The notes: a model not told the origin generated them from the sequence alone. Counted from the stretch's first letter, positions 1 to 10,760 are shown. The stretch is 64,000 bases of DNA from Schlegelella_A sp963778525 (GCA_963778525.1 CAVZUJ010000001.1:1364001-1428000), one strand, 5' to 3'. Made by a program: numbers and translations.

Positions 1-1
1 C

Positions 2-1852
2 TATGTCGGCGCCACCCAGCTCGGCACGGCCACGACGCTGACCGGAACGAACCTCGCGTTCGGCAACACTGTCGACGGCGCCTTCGCACTGACGCTGAAT
101 GGCGCCTCCTCGTTCGCAGGGGCGGTTGGCGGCGCTACGCCGCTCGCTGGCCTCGTCGCCAATGGCGCCGTCCAGCTCAGCGGTGCCGGGCTGCTGAAAA
201 GTTCGGCGATCGCGCTGAATGGGCCGGTGAGCGGAGCCACCGACCTGCAGCTGCAGACCAACGCCTTGAGCGGCGGTGCCTCGATCGCCGGCAGCGGTAC
301 GCTCACGATCGATCCGATCGATCCGACCCTGTCGATCGGCGTCGCCGGCGGCAACGGCTCGCTGCAAGTGAGCCAGGCGCTGCTCAGCGGCGCCTCCGGA
401 TTCACCTCGCATGTCATCGGGCGCACCGACGGAAGCGGCGCGATCAGCGTTGGCAACCTGAACCTGAAGGCCGACACGACGCTGCAGTCGGCGAGCGGCA
501 GCATCGATCTCGTCGGAACCGTCGACGGCCCGTTCGCGCTAGCGCTCAACAGCGGCGGTGCGACGACGATCTCGCAGGCAATCGGCGCAACGACGCCTCT
601 GAAGAGCCTCAGCACCGACGCAGCAGGAACGACCTCGATCTCGGGCACGGTGAATACGACGGGTGCCCAGGTCTACAACGACGCGACCACCACGAACGGA
701 ACCGTTGGTTTCGTTGCCGATTCCCTGCAATTGCAGAACGCGTCCGGCGATCTGCTCCTCGGAACGCTGACCCTGGCGAACGGTGGTGCGATCACCACGA
801 ATGGAGTCATCCACCTGACCGGGGCACTGCAGCTGAATGGCGGCACGCTCGTTGTCACCTCGAACGCACCGCTGGTCGCTGGCGCCCCGAATGTGTTCAA
901 CGATCCCGATCTCACCAGCACCGGCAAGATCTACACGTTCACGGGCATTCCTCTCAACGAAGCGGGGGCCACGATCGTGCAGGACGCGGGCGCAACGCTT
1001 GGCTCGGCCACCGGCAGCCTCCTGTCGCTGCGCTCACCGAATGGAGGGTCGCTTCTGCTGAGCCAGCCCGGGAACAGCCTCCTGGGCCAGATTTCAGCGG
1101 TGAGCGGCACGCCAGGTGATACCAACGGATCGCGCTTCGCGACGCCGGGCGGAATCTCGCTCGGCTTCATTCGCATCGTATCGAGCCAGGTGAACGTGGC
1201 CGGGGCACCACCCGCGAATCATGACCCGAGCGTCGCTGCGGCCGGTCTCGAAGGCGACGTCATCAAGATCACATCCGATCTGCTCACGACCGGCCCCGAT
1301 GGCCTGATCCGTGCGCGCCTCCCGTTCAGCAGCCTGCAAGGCGCCTCGAGTTCGCTTCCCGCCCTCACCTTCGTGCTGACGCCCACCGCTCTCGCGAACG
1401 CGACACCACCGTCGAACAACAGTTTCGGCGGCACGAGCGCCGACACCTTCGTGCAGATCGAAGTGGGCAACGAGCAGGGTGGCTTCATCACCGCGCGACC
1501 GCTCGACACACCGGGCAGCGGTAGTGGCAAGGTGATATTTGTCGGCGGCAGTTTGCAGGTGCGACCGTTCTACGACAACAACGGCAACCTCACGGAGATC
1601 CGTCTCTTCTACAACGGCGACGCTCCGCGCACGCCGCAGGAAGCCGGCGCTCTGGCCGCGGTCACGGCGTTGATCGAGGAAGCCCGTCACCAGCTGTTCG
1701 AGCAGGCGGTTCGGACGGAGAATGTCTCGGCCCGGCTTCGCTCGGGCGTGATCGCCGAAGTCGGCGCCGGTCGCCCCGCAACCGTCGGCCGCGAGTCGAT
1801 CCGGCTGCCTGACACGTGCGATTTGAAGCCCGGGACGCTCCTCTGCGAATGA
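2..1852 (+). CDS. Beta-strand-repeat surface protein (filamentous haemagglutinin-like), C-terminal part only
   Basis: The frame is already open at the first bases of the window, so only the last 616 codons are present. The sequence is rich in Gly, Ala, Thr, Ser and Leu, with short alternating hydrophobic repeats such as G-x-F-A-L-x-L-N and A-x-G-x-x-T-P-L. Two of these copies lie near 60-230 and 490-660, as expected for a right-handed beta-helix of the filamentous-haemagglutinin type. The last ~130 residues lose the repeat and turn charged and partly helical, resembling the distal end of a secreted passenger rather than an autotransporter barrel. The stop codon overlaps the next start as ATGA, so the two genes are probably translated together. 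The N-terminal secretion domain lies outside the window, so export by a two-partner system is only inferred. Confidence 0.7.
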   Translation, partial: YVGATQLGTATTLTGTNLAFGNTVDGAFALTLNGASSFAGAVGGATPLAGLVANGAVQLSGAGLLKSSAIALNGPVSGATDLQLQTNALSGGASIAGSGTLTIDPIDPTLSIGVAGGNGSLQVSQALLSGASGFTSHVIGRTDGSGAISVGNLNLKADTTLQSASGSIDLVGTVDGPFALALNSGGATTISQAIGATTPLKSLSTDAAGTTSISGTVNTTGAQVYNDATTTNGTVGFVADSLQLQNASGDLLLGTLTLANGGAITTNGVIHLTGALQLNGGTLVVTSNAPLVAGAPNVFNDPDLTSTGKIYTFTGIPLNEAGATIVQDAGATLGSATGSLLSLRSPNGGSLLLSQPGNSLLGQISAVSGTPGDTNGSRFATPGGISLGFIRIVSSQVNVAGAPPANHDPSVAAAGLEGDVIKITSDLLTTGPDGLIRARLPFSSLQGASSSLPALTFVLTPTALANATPPSNNSFGGTSADTFVQIEVGNEQGGFITARPLDTPGSGSGKVIFVGGSLQVRPFYDNNGNLTEIRLFYNGDAPRTPQEAGALAAVTALIEEARHQLFEQAVRTENVSARLRSGVIAEVGAGRPATVGRESIRLPDTCDLKPGTLLCE

Positions 1853-3240
1853 AAGCCGACGAACAGCGCCGGATCCTCGTCTCGTTGCCGTTGGTCGCCG
1901 CCGGCGCGGCATGGAGCAACAGCGTGCTCGGGCAGGTCGCGACCGGTATTGGCGCGGGCCAGGGTGCGGGTGAGGCACCGGGCGCATCGCGCCTGGCGCT
2001 GCTGATCGGCAACCGCGTCTATCCCGAGCCCTTCGAGTTGCCGCCGGTCTACAAGAACGTTCGTGACTTGTCGGGAGCGCTCGAGCGACGCGGCTTCAAG
2101 GTGACTTCGGCCCTCGACCAGAACCCGGCTCAGCTGAGGGCGACGATCCAGGCGTTTGCCAAGACCGCGGCCGATTCGCCGCCGAATGCGACGATCCTTT
2201 TCTACTACACCGGCCATGGCATGCAGGTCGATGCCGAGAACCTGATGCTCGGCTCGGGTGTCGCGCCCGACTCGCGGGAAGACACCTTGCTCAGCAGCAG
2301 CCTGCACTTGCGTCGCGACGTCATCGACCAACTTCCACGCCGAGCGGGCGGCCTCACGATCGCGGTCGTCGACGCCTGCCGCACGTCGTTGCGCGCGGCA
2401 TTGAATGCCACGGACGGCTTCAACCAGGTCGAGGCTCCCCTCGGGTGCTTGATCGTGTTCTCGACCGGCGCCGGCAAGCCGGCGATCGCTCCGGCCGTCG
2501 AGACGCTGAACACGTTCTATACCGCCTCGCTGGTCAAGCTGCTGGCATCCGCTGCGGACGAGACTTCGTTTTCCGATTTTTTCCGTCTCGTCAAATTCGA
2601 CGTTCAGCAGACGATGGAGAACTATCCGGTTCAGGCGATCCGGCAATTCACTCAAATTCCCTTCATTGCCGAGAACACGCAAGTCCACTTCCAGCTGGCG
2701 CAACGCACGCAAACGCAGTCGGCATTGCCGCAATTCAGTGCCGCCGAGGAGGCTGCGGCATGGCGCGAGCTCGAGGAAAATCTATGGCCGGCCGATATCG
2801 TCAAGCTCGCCGAGGCCTATCTCCAACGCTATCCGGCGAGCAAGTTGGCGGGAGGCGCCCAAGTGGCGCGCGAAGGGGCAGCGGACGCGGTGCGTGCGTT
2901 GCGCAGCAATGAGGTCCGCTTGTTCCGGAGCGCCTTCGAGCCGAAGACGAGCGAGCCGCATTGGCTGGCGGAATGGCGCAAGGCGGCTCGCGGCGACAAG
3001 GATGCAGCGGCGCGCATTGCCCGTGCCTATCTGCGCGGTGACGTCGAAATCAGGCCTGACCCGAACCGCTACGAAGGCTGGATGCAATACGCCTCGGCGC
3101 TCGGCAACGGCATCGCCTCGTACGAATTGGCTGTCTACTATCGCCGCCAGGGGCAGCCGGTGCCCGCGGCGCAGTATGAGACTCGGGCCCGCGACCTCGG
3201 CTATACGCCGCCCGCGACGCTGGACAACGTCCGGAAGTAG
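1849..3240 (+). CDS. Secreted caspase-family (peptidase C14) protein
   Basis: A 463-residue protein. I chose the ATG overlapping the upstream stop (ATGA) because it gives an immediate export signal: a twin arginine (Q-R-R-I-L) and a hydrophobic stretch to about residue 30, possibly Tat type. The caspase p20 fold begins near residue 48 with R-L-A-L-L-I-G-N. The catalytic histidine lies in Y-Y-T-G-H-G-M and the catalytic cysteine in V-V-D-A-C-R-T-S, so the His/Cys dyad is intact. The last ~100 residues look like Sel1/TPR-type helical repeats (A-x-x-x-A-x-x-Y-L-R-G). Bacterial caspase-like proteins cleave after basic or acidic residues in stress or envelope processes, but the substrate cannot be read from sequence. 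The coupling to a surface-protein gene suggests a role with that protein. Confidence 0.85.
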   Translation: MKADEQRRILVSLPLVAAGAAWSNSVLGQVATGIGAGQGAGEAPGASRLALLIGNRVYPEPFELPPVYKNVRDLSGALERRGFKVTSALDQNPAQLRATIQAFAKTAADSPPNATILFYYTGHGMQVDAENLMLGSGVAPDSREDTLLSSSLHLRRDVIDQLPRRAGGLTIAVVDACRTSLRAALNATDGFNQVEAPLGCLIVFSTGAGKPAIAPAVETLNTFYTASLVKLLASAADETSFSDFFRLVKFDVQQTMENYPVQAIRQFTQIPFIAENTQVHFQLAQRTQTQSALPQFSAAEEAAAWRELEENLWPADIVKLAEAYLQRYPASKLAGGAQVAREGAADAVRALRSNEVRLFRSAFEPKTSEPHWLAEWRKAARGDKDAAARIARAYLRGDVEIRPDPNRYEGWMQYASALGNGIASYELAVYYRRQGQPVPAAQYETRARDLGYTPPATLDNVRK

Positions 3241-3255
3241 GTCGCGCGGCGCGGC

Positions 3256-3855
3256 TCAGCGGTCGAGCCAATGCGTCGCGAAGTCCGAGAGATTCGCGTG
3301 CACCGAGCGCGCCAGCGTCAGATCGGCACCCGTGTTGGGGCTGCCGTTGGGAGCACGCAGGATCAGCGCCGTATGGACGTGGACCGGCATGCCTCGAAGA
3401 TACGGAAGATAGTCGTCGACGAAAGCTTCCGGCTCGAGCATCGCAATGGCGTCGGCCTTCGGGCTTCGCTCTCCGGCAGCGTTCCCCGTGGCCACGACAC
3501 GCTCGATGGGGAAGCCCAGCTCGCGCAGGTTGCGCAGGCGCGCCGCTTCGTACTCGAGCTCGAGCGCGGAGACGCAAACGAGGTCGAAACCGGCGTCGTG
3601 GAGGCGATGACAGGCGTCGACGGCACCTTCGATGGGAGGCACTGAAGTCCAGAAGGTCTCGTCGAAGAAGCTGCGGAAATGCGCGCGACCCGTCTCGTCG
3701 AGGCGCTCGACTTCCCAGCGATCCACCGGCCAATAGGCAAGTGGATCGCGCTCCGATGGTCGCTGACCGAAGGCGCGCTCCCACGCGCCGGCGTAGCCGA
3801 CGTGAAAGTCGAGCAAGACGCCGTCGGCGTCGAGAGCGACGATGGGCTTTGACAT
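3256..3855 (-). CDS. HAD-superfamily hydrolase
   Basis: A 199-residue protein starting M-S-K-P-I-V-A-L-D-A-D-G-V-L-L-D. Motif I of the haloacid dehalogenase fold (D-x-D) is present at residues 9-11. A motif II serine lies in V-C-V-S-A, a motif III lysine in S-P-K-A-D, and the acidic motif IV in F-V-D-D-Y. Such enzymes are usually Mg-dependent phosphatases acting on small phosphorylated metabolites. The substrate is not evident. The longer reading frame would start at 3939, but the internal ATG at 3855 places motif I at the usual distance from the N-terminus. It runs convergently with the caspase gene and divergently from groES. Confidence 0.8.
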   Translation of the reverse strand: MSKPIVALDADGVLLDFHVGYAGAWERAFGQRPSERDPLAYWPVDRWEVERLDETGRAHFRSFFDETFWTSVPPIEGAVDACHRLHDAGFDLVCVSALELEYEAARLRNLRELGFPIERVVATGNAAGERSPKADAIAMLEPEAFVDDYLPYLRGMPVHVHTALILRAPNGSPNTGADLTLARSVHANLSDFATHWLDR

Positions 3856-3927
3856 GCACCACTGTAGCCAGAGGCCCGTGACGCCGCTGTCGCGCGAACG
3901 ACGCGACAAGAAAGAACCTGTTCCCCC

Positions 3928-3955
3928 TTGAAAGGGCACATTCGCTGCCTATAAT
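3928..3955 (+). promoter_or_regulatory. Promoter of groESL
   Basis: A -35 element TTGAAA (3928-3933) and a perfect -10 TATAAT (3950-3955) are separated by 16 bases. The -35 also reads CTTGAAA, the sigma-32 heat-shock -35 sequence, so both housekeeping and heat-shock polymerase could use the region. The CIRCE operator follows directly downstream. Confidence 0.75.
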
Positions 3956-3961
3956 GCGTTG

Positions 3962-3988
3962 CTAGCACTCGAAACCTATGAGTGCTAA
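3962..3988. promoter_or_regulatory. CIRCE element (HrcA operator)
   Basis: An inverted repeat of two 9-base arms, CTAGCACTC and GAGTGCTAA, is separated by exactly 9 bases. It differs from the canonical TTAGCACTC-N9-GAGTGCTAA at one position of the left arm. It overlaps the expected transcription start of groESL, so HrcA binding would block transcription until heat shock titrates the chaperonin. Confidence 0.95.
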
Positions 3989-4087
3989 CGGATCCGAACG
4001 CTTGACCCGCGAGACTCAACCTTGTTTGTTGTCGAGCGCTCACTTCCATTTCAGAGCAAGCTAGCTCGAACCCCTCAAGGAGATGCA

Positions 4088-4378
4088 ATGAAACTTCGTC
4101 CATTGGCCGATCGCGTGATCGTCAAGCGCGTGGAACAGGAAACCAAGACCGCATCGGGAATCGTCATTCCCGACAACGCTGCCGAGAAGCCCGACCAGGG
4201 CGAAGTTCTGTCGGTCGGACCCGGCAAGCGCAACGACAAGGGCGACATCGTCGCCATGAACGTCAAGAAGGGCGACCGCGTCCTGTTCGGCAAGTACAGC
4301 GGCCAGACCGTCAAGGTGGACGGCGACGAATTGCTGGTGATGCGCGAGGAAGACCTCTTCGCCGTGGTCGAGAAGTAA
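4088..4378 (+). CDS. groES: Co-chaperonin GroES
   Basis: A 96-residue protein of normal length beginning M-K-L-R-P-L-A-D-R-V. It forms the heptameric lid of the GroEL folding chamber. The mobile loop (about residues 17-32, ending S-G-I-V-I-P) and the roof-loop region are recognisable. The start at 4088 is supported by an AAGGAG ribosome-binding site just upstream and by family length. The frame stays open further upstream only because that part is leader. It lies 18 bases before groEL, in one operon under CIRCE control. Confidence 0.97.
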   Translation: MKLRPLADRVIVKRVEQETKTASGIVIPDNAAEKPDQGEVLSVGPGKRNDKGDIVAMNVKKGDRVLFGKYSGQTVKVDGDELLVMREEDLFAVVEK

Positions 4379-4396
4379 GGCTCACGGAGAACTCAA

Positions 4397-6059
<1,663 letters not shown>

Positions 6060-6083
6060 TCCGGCGCTTTCTGCCTTGTCTCG

Positions 6084-6111
6084 AAAAGGGGCTGCTTCGG
6101 CAGCCCTTTTT
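6084..6111 (+). terminator. Rho-independent terminator of groESL
   Basis: A stem GGGCTGC / GCAGCCC (6089-6095 and 6100-6106) closes a TTCG tetraloop and is followed by five T residues. The preceding A residues can pair with the T tract. It lies 25 bases after the groEL stop. Confidence 0.9.
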
Positions 6112-6204
6112 CATGGCGGTGCTTGGCGCCACAGCGGCGCACGGGGCGCAATTGAGCGAGCGCGCGGTCGGCGAGATAATCGGTAAGTCCTTCTGTCGAG
6201 AGCC

Positions 6205-8376
6205 ATGGCGACCGCGTTCCCATTTCAGCGTTTTGTTGACGACGAGCTGGCCCTCGCACCGGCACTGGTGGCCCGCGTACTCGCAGGAACAGTTCAGCTT
6301 CTTGGCGAGCCGAAGGACGGCGGCGTCAGCCCGATCGACCGGACAAACCACTCGGAGATCGTCAAGGCCCTGCGGCGCGACTCGAACCTGTACGAGAAGA
6401 CCTTCGTCGAGTCCCTGACGAAGCGCGTGCGCGATGAAGTCGATGGCCAGCGCGATCCTCTCTCGACCGAAGGCTTGACGGCTCCGGGTGCCCTGGAGCT
6501 GATGGACGAGTCACGCGTCGAGGTCGACATCGAGATCTCGCGTGCGATGCAGCTCATCGACAGCACGGCCGAGTGGGAACTTCGCGAGCTGCAGACCTTC
6601 ACCTCGACGCTGACCGGCCAACGGCACGTCAATGCGGACTCGAATCCTTTCCGACCCCTCATCTATGCTTCGGCCCTCTGGGACGCGGCATGCGCGGTCC
6701 TGAACTCGCCGACCCCTCGCGCCATCGTTCTGCGTACGTCAGCGGGGGTGGTCGCCGGCTTGCTGAAGAACGCCTGGGCGGCCGCATCGACGCGCCTCGA
6801 ATCGCAAGGCGTCCAGGCCGGCGCGTATCGAACCGTCGTGCTGCCGTCGGGGGCCAGCTTCGGCCGTTTCGCCGCCCCCGAGGCCGCGCGCACGAATGCC
6901 ATGAGCGCCCTGCTCTCCAGCATGCCGGTGCCCTCGTCGGACGCGTCGCGCCCTCGCGGCGACGGATCCGCCGACGACTTGAGCGTGCGCGGTGTTCGCA
7001 GCGATGGGATGAGCCGCCGCAGCCCCGAGTTGGAGCAGGCGCTGCTGCGCCTCGACGAGCTCCTGCGTCACCTTCCGTCCGAAACATCGCTGTCCGGACG
7101 CGGCACCCCGAGCCACAGCCGCCTCGAACAGCAGCGCGCCGCTCTCGTGGCCAGCGCCGGCGAGCCGATCGATCGGCAAGTGATCGAGCTGGTCGGCCGG
7201 CTTTTCGAGTCCGTGCTCTCCGATTCCCAACTGCCCGGCGCATTCCGGCCGGTGATCTCGCGCATGCAGATCTCCGTCCTGCGACTCGCCCTCGCCGACC
7301 ACGCCGTGCTCGACTCCTACGAGCACCCGATCTGGCGCCTCCTCGATCGAATCGGCGAGGTGAGCATGGGGTATTCAAGGTTGGAGGACCCGCGCCTTTC
7401 GGCCTTCCTCGCGTTCAGCAGCGCGGTCGCCGAGGAAATGGCAGGTTCGGCCGAGCCCGATGCTCTGCTGTTCAGGCGAGGCCTGAACCGGATCGACGTC
7501 TTTCTCTCCGAACAGCTGCAGGGACAAGTGCGCGCGGCGCAATCCTCCGTCGACGCACTCCAGCTCGCCGAGCGGCGCGAGATCCTGCAGCAGCATCTGG
7601 CGCAGCGACTCAGCGAGCAGATGGTCGCAGTGCGAACGTCGCCGACGATTCGCCGATTCATCACCGGCACATGGGCCCGGGTCATCGCCGAGGACATGCT
7701 TCGCAACGGCGAGCAGTCCGAAGCGACGATGAGCGATCTGAAGACCATCGACGATCTGCTGTGGAGCCTGAAGATTCCGGACCATCCACAAAGCCGTCAA
7801 CGTCTGCTCCAACTGCTGCCCGGGCTCTTGCAAAGGCTGCGTGTCGGGATGGAGCTGATCGCCCTGCCCGTCACGGAGCAGCAATCGGTTCTCAACGAGT
7901 TGATGACGATCCACACCGAGTCCCTGCGGCCGGGTACACGCGGAAGCGGCGCACTGAGTCCGGAAGAAATCGTTCAGAAGATGCGCGACGAGGTGTTGAG
8001 CGAGGGGCCGACGGCGCGCAGTTTCAGCGACTCGGTCATCGACCTGTCGTCGATGGAAACGGTGCCGGCAGAGCACTTGCCGAGCAGCGGCGACAAGGTC
8101 GACGACGACCCAGCGCGTCGCATCGAAGCGATGCGCACCGGAGATCGGCAGCGCATATTTCTGCAAGGCCGCTGGAGCCGGGTTCAGCTGCTCTGGCGCA
8201 GCGACCGCAGTCTCTTCTTCCTGTTTGCCGGCGAGTCGCCGGTGCGCACTCACTCGATCACGCGACGCGCTCTCGAGCGGCTGAGCTCGGCCGGGCTGGT
8301 GCAGCCGATCGAATCGAAGCCGCTTCTCCAGCGTGCCGTCGACAGGATGATGCGCGAGCTCTCACCGCGCGCCTGA
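6205..8376 (+). CDS. DUF1631 family protein
   Basis: A 723-residue, mostly helical, charged protein without signal peptide or membrane segment. It has the length and overall pattern of the DUF1631 family, which is common in Burkholderiales and Rhodocyclales. The C-terminal ~100 residues contain the family's best conserved part: R-W-S-R-V-Q-L-L-W-R-S followed by L-F-F-L-F-A-G and then a basic helix with S-I-T-R-R-A-L. That resembles the PilZ-like or ribosome-associated end of these proteins. The molecular function is not established. It is separated from groEL by a terminator and has no obvious operon partner. Confidence 0.8.
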   Translation: MATAFPFQRFVDDELALAPALVARVLAGTVQLLGEPKDGGVSPIDRTNHSEIVKALRRDSNLYEKTFVESLTKRVRDEVDGQRDPLSTEGLTAPGALELMDESRVEVDIEISRAMQLIDSTAEWELRELQTFTSTLTGQRHVNADSNPFRPLIYASALWDAACAVLNSPTPRAIVLRTSAGVVAGLLKNAWAAASTRLESQGVQAGAYRTVVLPSGASFGRFAAPEAARTNAMSALLSSMPVPSSDASRPRGDGSADDLSVRGVRSDGMSRRSPELEQALLRLDELLRHLPSETSLSGRGTPSHSRLEQQRAALVASAGEPIDRQVIELVGRLFESVLSDSQLPGAFRPVISRMQISVLRLALADHAVLDSYEHPIWRLLDRIGEVSMGYSRLEDPRLSAFLAFSSAVAEEMAGSAEPDALLFRRGLNRIDVFLSEQLQGQVRAAQSSVDALQLAERREILQQHLAQRLSEQMVAVRTSPTIRRFITGTWARVIAEDMLRNGEQSEATMSDLKTIDDLLWSLKIPDHPQSRQRLLQLLPGLLQRLRVGMELIALPVTEQQSVLNELMTIHTESLRPGTRGSGALSPEEIVQKMRDEVLSEGPTARSFSDSVIDLSSMETVPAEHLPSSGDKVDDDPARRIEAMRTGDRQRIFLQGRWSRVQLLWRSDRSLFFLFAGESPVRTHSITRRALERLSSAGLVQPIESKPLLQRAVDRMMRELSPRA

Positions 8377-8382
8377 GGTGCC

Positions 8383-9282
8383 CTAACGCGCGAGCTCGGC
8401 TTCGATCGCGGCAGCGACGAACGCGGGGCGCTCGTGAACGATCCAATGGGTCGCTCCTGGGACGCGAACCAGCCGCATGTCGGGAACGAACGCGTCGAGG
8501 CCGTCGAGCAGAGAAGGCGGCAAGGCGACATCGTCCTCGGCCCAGACCACGAGCGTCGGCACCCGAACCGTCACCGCTTCGGCGGGAAACCGGATCGTCA
8601 TCACGCTCGAGTCGCTTGCTGTTGGCGGACGCAACGGCGAGGCTCGGTAGTAGTTGCAGCCGCCCCGAAGCCCGATCCGCCAGATCGCGCGATAGCAATC
8701 GCGAACTGGCTCGGTCAACCAGCCCCCTCCGGCACGTGCCGAGTCGCTCGCGCCCATGCCTGTGAAGAACGGCCACAAGCGAGCGAAGTCGTTCTCGGCC
8801 AGCAGTTGCTCGGCATCCGGTCGGCAGAGAAAGTTCATGTAGGCGCTCGCGGCCTGCTGCTCTGGATCGCTCTGCAGCGCGCGAAGAAACGTTGCAGGAT
8901 GCGGTGAATTGACGATCACGAGACGTCGCATTGCCCCGGGCCGCTGGACGGCGAGATTCCACGCGACCGCGCCACCCCAATCGTGTGCAACGAGCGCCTC
9001 CACACGTCCGCCGACGGTATCGATCAGGGCTGAGATGTCGGCCACCAGATGCTTCGCGCGATAGGCCTCGACTTCCACAGGCGCCGACGACTTTTCGTAG
9101 CCACGCAGGTTCGGTGCGATGCAACGGTAGTGGCTGCCAAAATGCTCGAGGAGCTCGTCCCAGACGAAGGCTGCCTCGGGAAATCCGTGCAGAAAAAGCA
9201 GTACGGGGCGGCTTGCGTCTCCCGCTGCCCGGCAACTCAACGTGATCCCGTGCGGCAGATCGACGACAAACGTTTCAATCAT
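8383..9282 (-). CDS. Alpha/beta-fold hydrolase, epoxide-hydrolase-like
   Basis: A 299-residue protein beginning M-I-E-T-F-V-V-D-L-P-H-G. It has the oxyanion motif H-G-F-P-E near residue 38 and the nucleophile elbow A-H-D-W-G-G, where the nucleophile is aspartate, as in epoxide hydrolases and haloalkane dehalogenases, not serine. The catalytic acid is probably in W-A-E-D-D, and the catalytic histidine lies in A-T-H-W-I-V-H-E-R-P near the end. The triad Asp-Asp-His therefore looks complete. The order of motifs and the Tyr-containing cap region favour soluble epoxide hydrolase, although fluoroacetate or haloalkane dehalogenase activity cannot be excluded. It ends 7 bases from the DUF1631 gene and is divergent from hcp. 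Confidence 0.85.
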   Translation of the reverse strand: MIETFVVDLPHGITLSCRAAGDASRPVLLFLHGFPEAAFVWDELLEHFGSHYRCIAPNLRGYEKSSAPVEVEAYRAKHLVADISALIDTVGGRVEALVAHDWGGAVAWNLAVQRPGAMRRLVIVNSPHPATFLRALQSDPEQQAASAYMNFLCRPDAEQLLAENDFARLWPFFTGMGASDSARAGGGWLTEPVRDCYRAIWRIGLRGGCNYYRASPLRPPTASDSSVMTIRFPAEAVTVRVPTLVVWAEDDVALPPSLLDGLDAFVPDMRLVRVPGATHWIVHERPAFVAAAIEAELAR

Positions 9283-9432
9283 CGCAGTCCTCGGAGCTGA
9301 CCTCGGTGACGGGCACGGCCCGATGCCACTCCACCGATCGGAGGGTTTGACAAGACAGCCGCGCGCGGGCACTCTTGTGCCGCATCCTCGGATTTTCGCG
9401 AGGTTGCGAGCAGCCGACTACTGGGAGTTCGA

Positions 9433-9927
9433 ATGGCACTGAATGCGCTGATAAAGATCGCCAAGGCCGACGGCGAATGCCTGCAGCAGGGCTTCGATAA
9501 CTGGATCGAAATTCAAAGCTGGGATTGGGACGTCGAGGCGGAGACGAGTTGGACAAAAGGCGGCGGTGCAAGCGTCGGCAAGCCGAATCCGGGAAAGTTC
9601 AACTTCGAGCACTACTGGGACAAGTCGTCAGCGGTCATTCTCGGCTACATCTGCACGGGCAGCGCCTTTTCGATGATCAACCTGATCATGTTCAAGGCGA
9701 CCGGCTCGGGAACGCCGAAGCCGTTCTTCAAGGCCGACATGTCCGACGCCTTCATCACCAAGGTGACGCAAAACGCCGCCGAGGATGGCAACCTCGTGCA
9801 GAAGGTCGAACTGGTCTTCAAGAAGATCGAAATCCAGTATTCGACCCAGAACGGAAAGGGCGTGCTGACGCCGTCGACACACTTCGAATGGGATATCCCG
9901 GGCGGCAAGGCATCGCCTGGGGCCTAG
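9433..9927 (+). CDS. hcp: Hcp-family type VI secretion tube protein (orphan)
   Basis: A 164-residue protein with the Hcp signature: an N-terminal strand A-L-I-K-I, the I-Q-S-W-D-W segment near residue 28, a central region with paired strands, and a C-terminal K-I-E-I-Q-Y-S strand. Hcp forms the hexameric rings of the type VI secretion tube and can carry effectors inside the ring. No sheath, baseplate, TssM or VgrG gene lies anywhere in this window, so it is an orphan copy serving a system encoded elsewhere, or a relic. It runs exactly tail to tail with engB, with no bases between the two stop codons. Confidence 0.85.
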   Translation: MALNALIKIAKADGECLQQGFDNWIEIQSWDWDVEAETSWTKGGGASVGKPNPGKFNFEHYWDKSSAVILGYICTGSAFSMINLIMFKATGSGTPKPFFKADMSDAFITKVTQNAAEDGNLVQKVELVFKKIEIQYSTQNGKGVLTPSTHFEWDIPGGKASPGA

Positions 9928-10701
9928 TCAAGCGTCATCGCCACGATCGCTGCTGCCCGATGGGCGTGCCGCCAGGGCTGACGGGGGCAGTACCATCGTC
10001 TGCGCCAACACCCGGGCACGGATCGATTGGGCCACTGCTCCTACGCTCTGCGGATCGAAAGCCGAGAACGCCACGAGCGAAACGTCACCCGCCTCCGAGG
10101 CAATCGTTTCCAGAAATCGGTTGGCCTCGAAGGTGGCTGCTTCGACGGCTCGCTTGCCGAGCTTGTCGGCTTTGGTCAGCAAAGTCAGCAGCGCGACCGA
10201 CCCGTTCGCGATCCGGGTTGCAACGAATTCGACGAGACGCTGGTCGAGATCGGTGAAGCCGTGCCTGGCATCGACAAGCAGAACGATGGCGGCAAGATTC
10301 CTACGGACTGCGAGGTATTCGGCCATCACGGCTTGCCAGCGCAGCTTGGCGCCTCGTTCGACGGCGGCATAGCCGTAGCCGGGAAGGTCGGCAAACAGGG
10401 CGTTCGGTGCATCCTTCGGCCCGAGTTCGAACAGGTTGATGTGCTGCGTTCGACCCGGCGTCTTCGATGCGAACGCCAGGCGTTTCTGCTGCGCGAGCGC
10501 GTTGATGGCTGTGGATTTGCCGGCATTCGAGCGGCCGACGAAAGCGATCTCCGGCAGCTCGGTAGCGGGCAGTCCCGAGAGCTGGCTCGCGGTGATCAGG
10601 AAACGCGCGGTGTGCGTCCACGAAAGCGCTTGCTTGATGTCGTCGCGGGCCGCTTCCGGCACCGCAACGGCCTTCGGGCGCCGCGTCAAGGGGTCAGGCA
10701 T
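9928..10701 (-). CDS. engB: Ribosome biogenesis GTPase EngB/YihA
   Basis: A 257-residue GTPase with all the G motifs: G1 G-R-S-N-A-G-K-S-T, G2 T-P-G-R-T-Q, G3 D-L-P-G-Y-G-Y, G4 L-T-K-A-D-K and G5 S-A-F. EngB assists assembly of the large ribosomal subunit. The N-terminal ~30 residues and the C-terminal ~25 residues extend beyond the usual ~210-residue core, as is common in betaproteobacterial forms. The gene is divergent from the cytochrome c4 gene, a conserved neighbour in this lineage. Confidence 0.97.
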   Translation of the reverse strand: MPDPLTRRPKAVAVPEAARDDIKQALSWTHTARFLITASQLSGLPATELPEIAFVGRSNAGKSTAINALAQQKRLAFASKTPGRTQHINLFELGPKDAPNALFADLPGYGYAAVERGAKLRWQAVMAEYLAVRRNLAAIVLLVDARHGFTDLDQRLVEFVATRIANGSVALLTLLTKADKLGKRAVEAATFEANRFLETIASEAGDVSLVAFSAFDPQSVGAVAQSIRARVLAQTMVLPPSALAARPSGSSDRGDDA

Positions 10702-10760
10702 GACTCTCCGAAATGGCTCATTGTAAAATCAGCAGCTTTGCACGAGAACTTCCTCTTCCC

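Noticed and set aside
6573..8765. A 730-codon plus-strand frame overlapping the DUF1631 gene
   Set aside because: Arg/Ala/Pro-rich out-of-frame reading. The 6205-8376 frame matches a known family end to end.
9347..9352. A perfect TTGACA 80 bases before hcp
   Set aside because: No acceptable -10 lies 16-18 bases downstream, so a promoter call would be unsupported.
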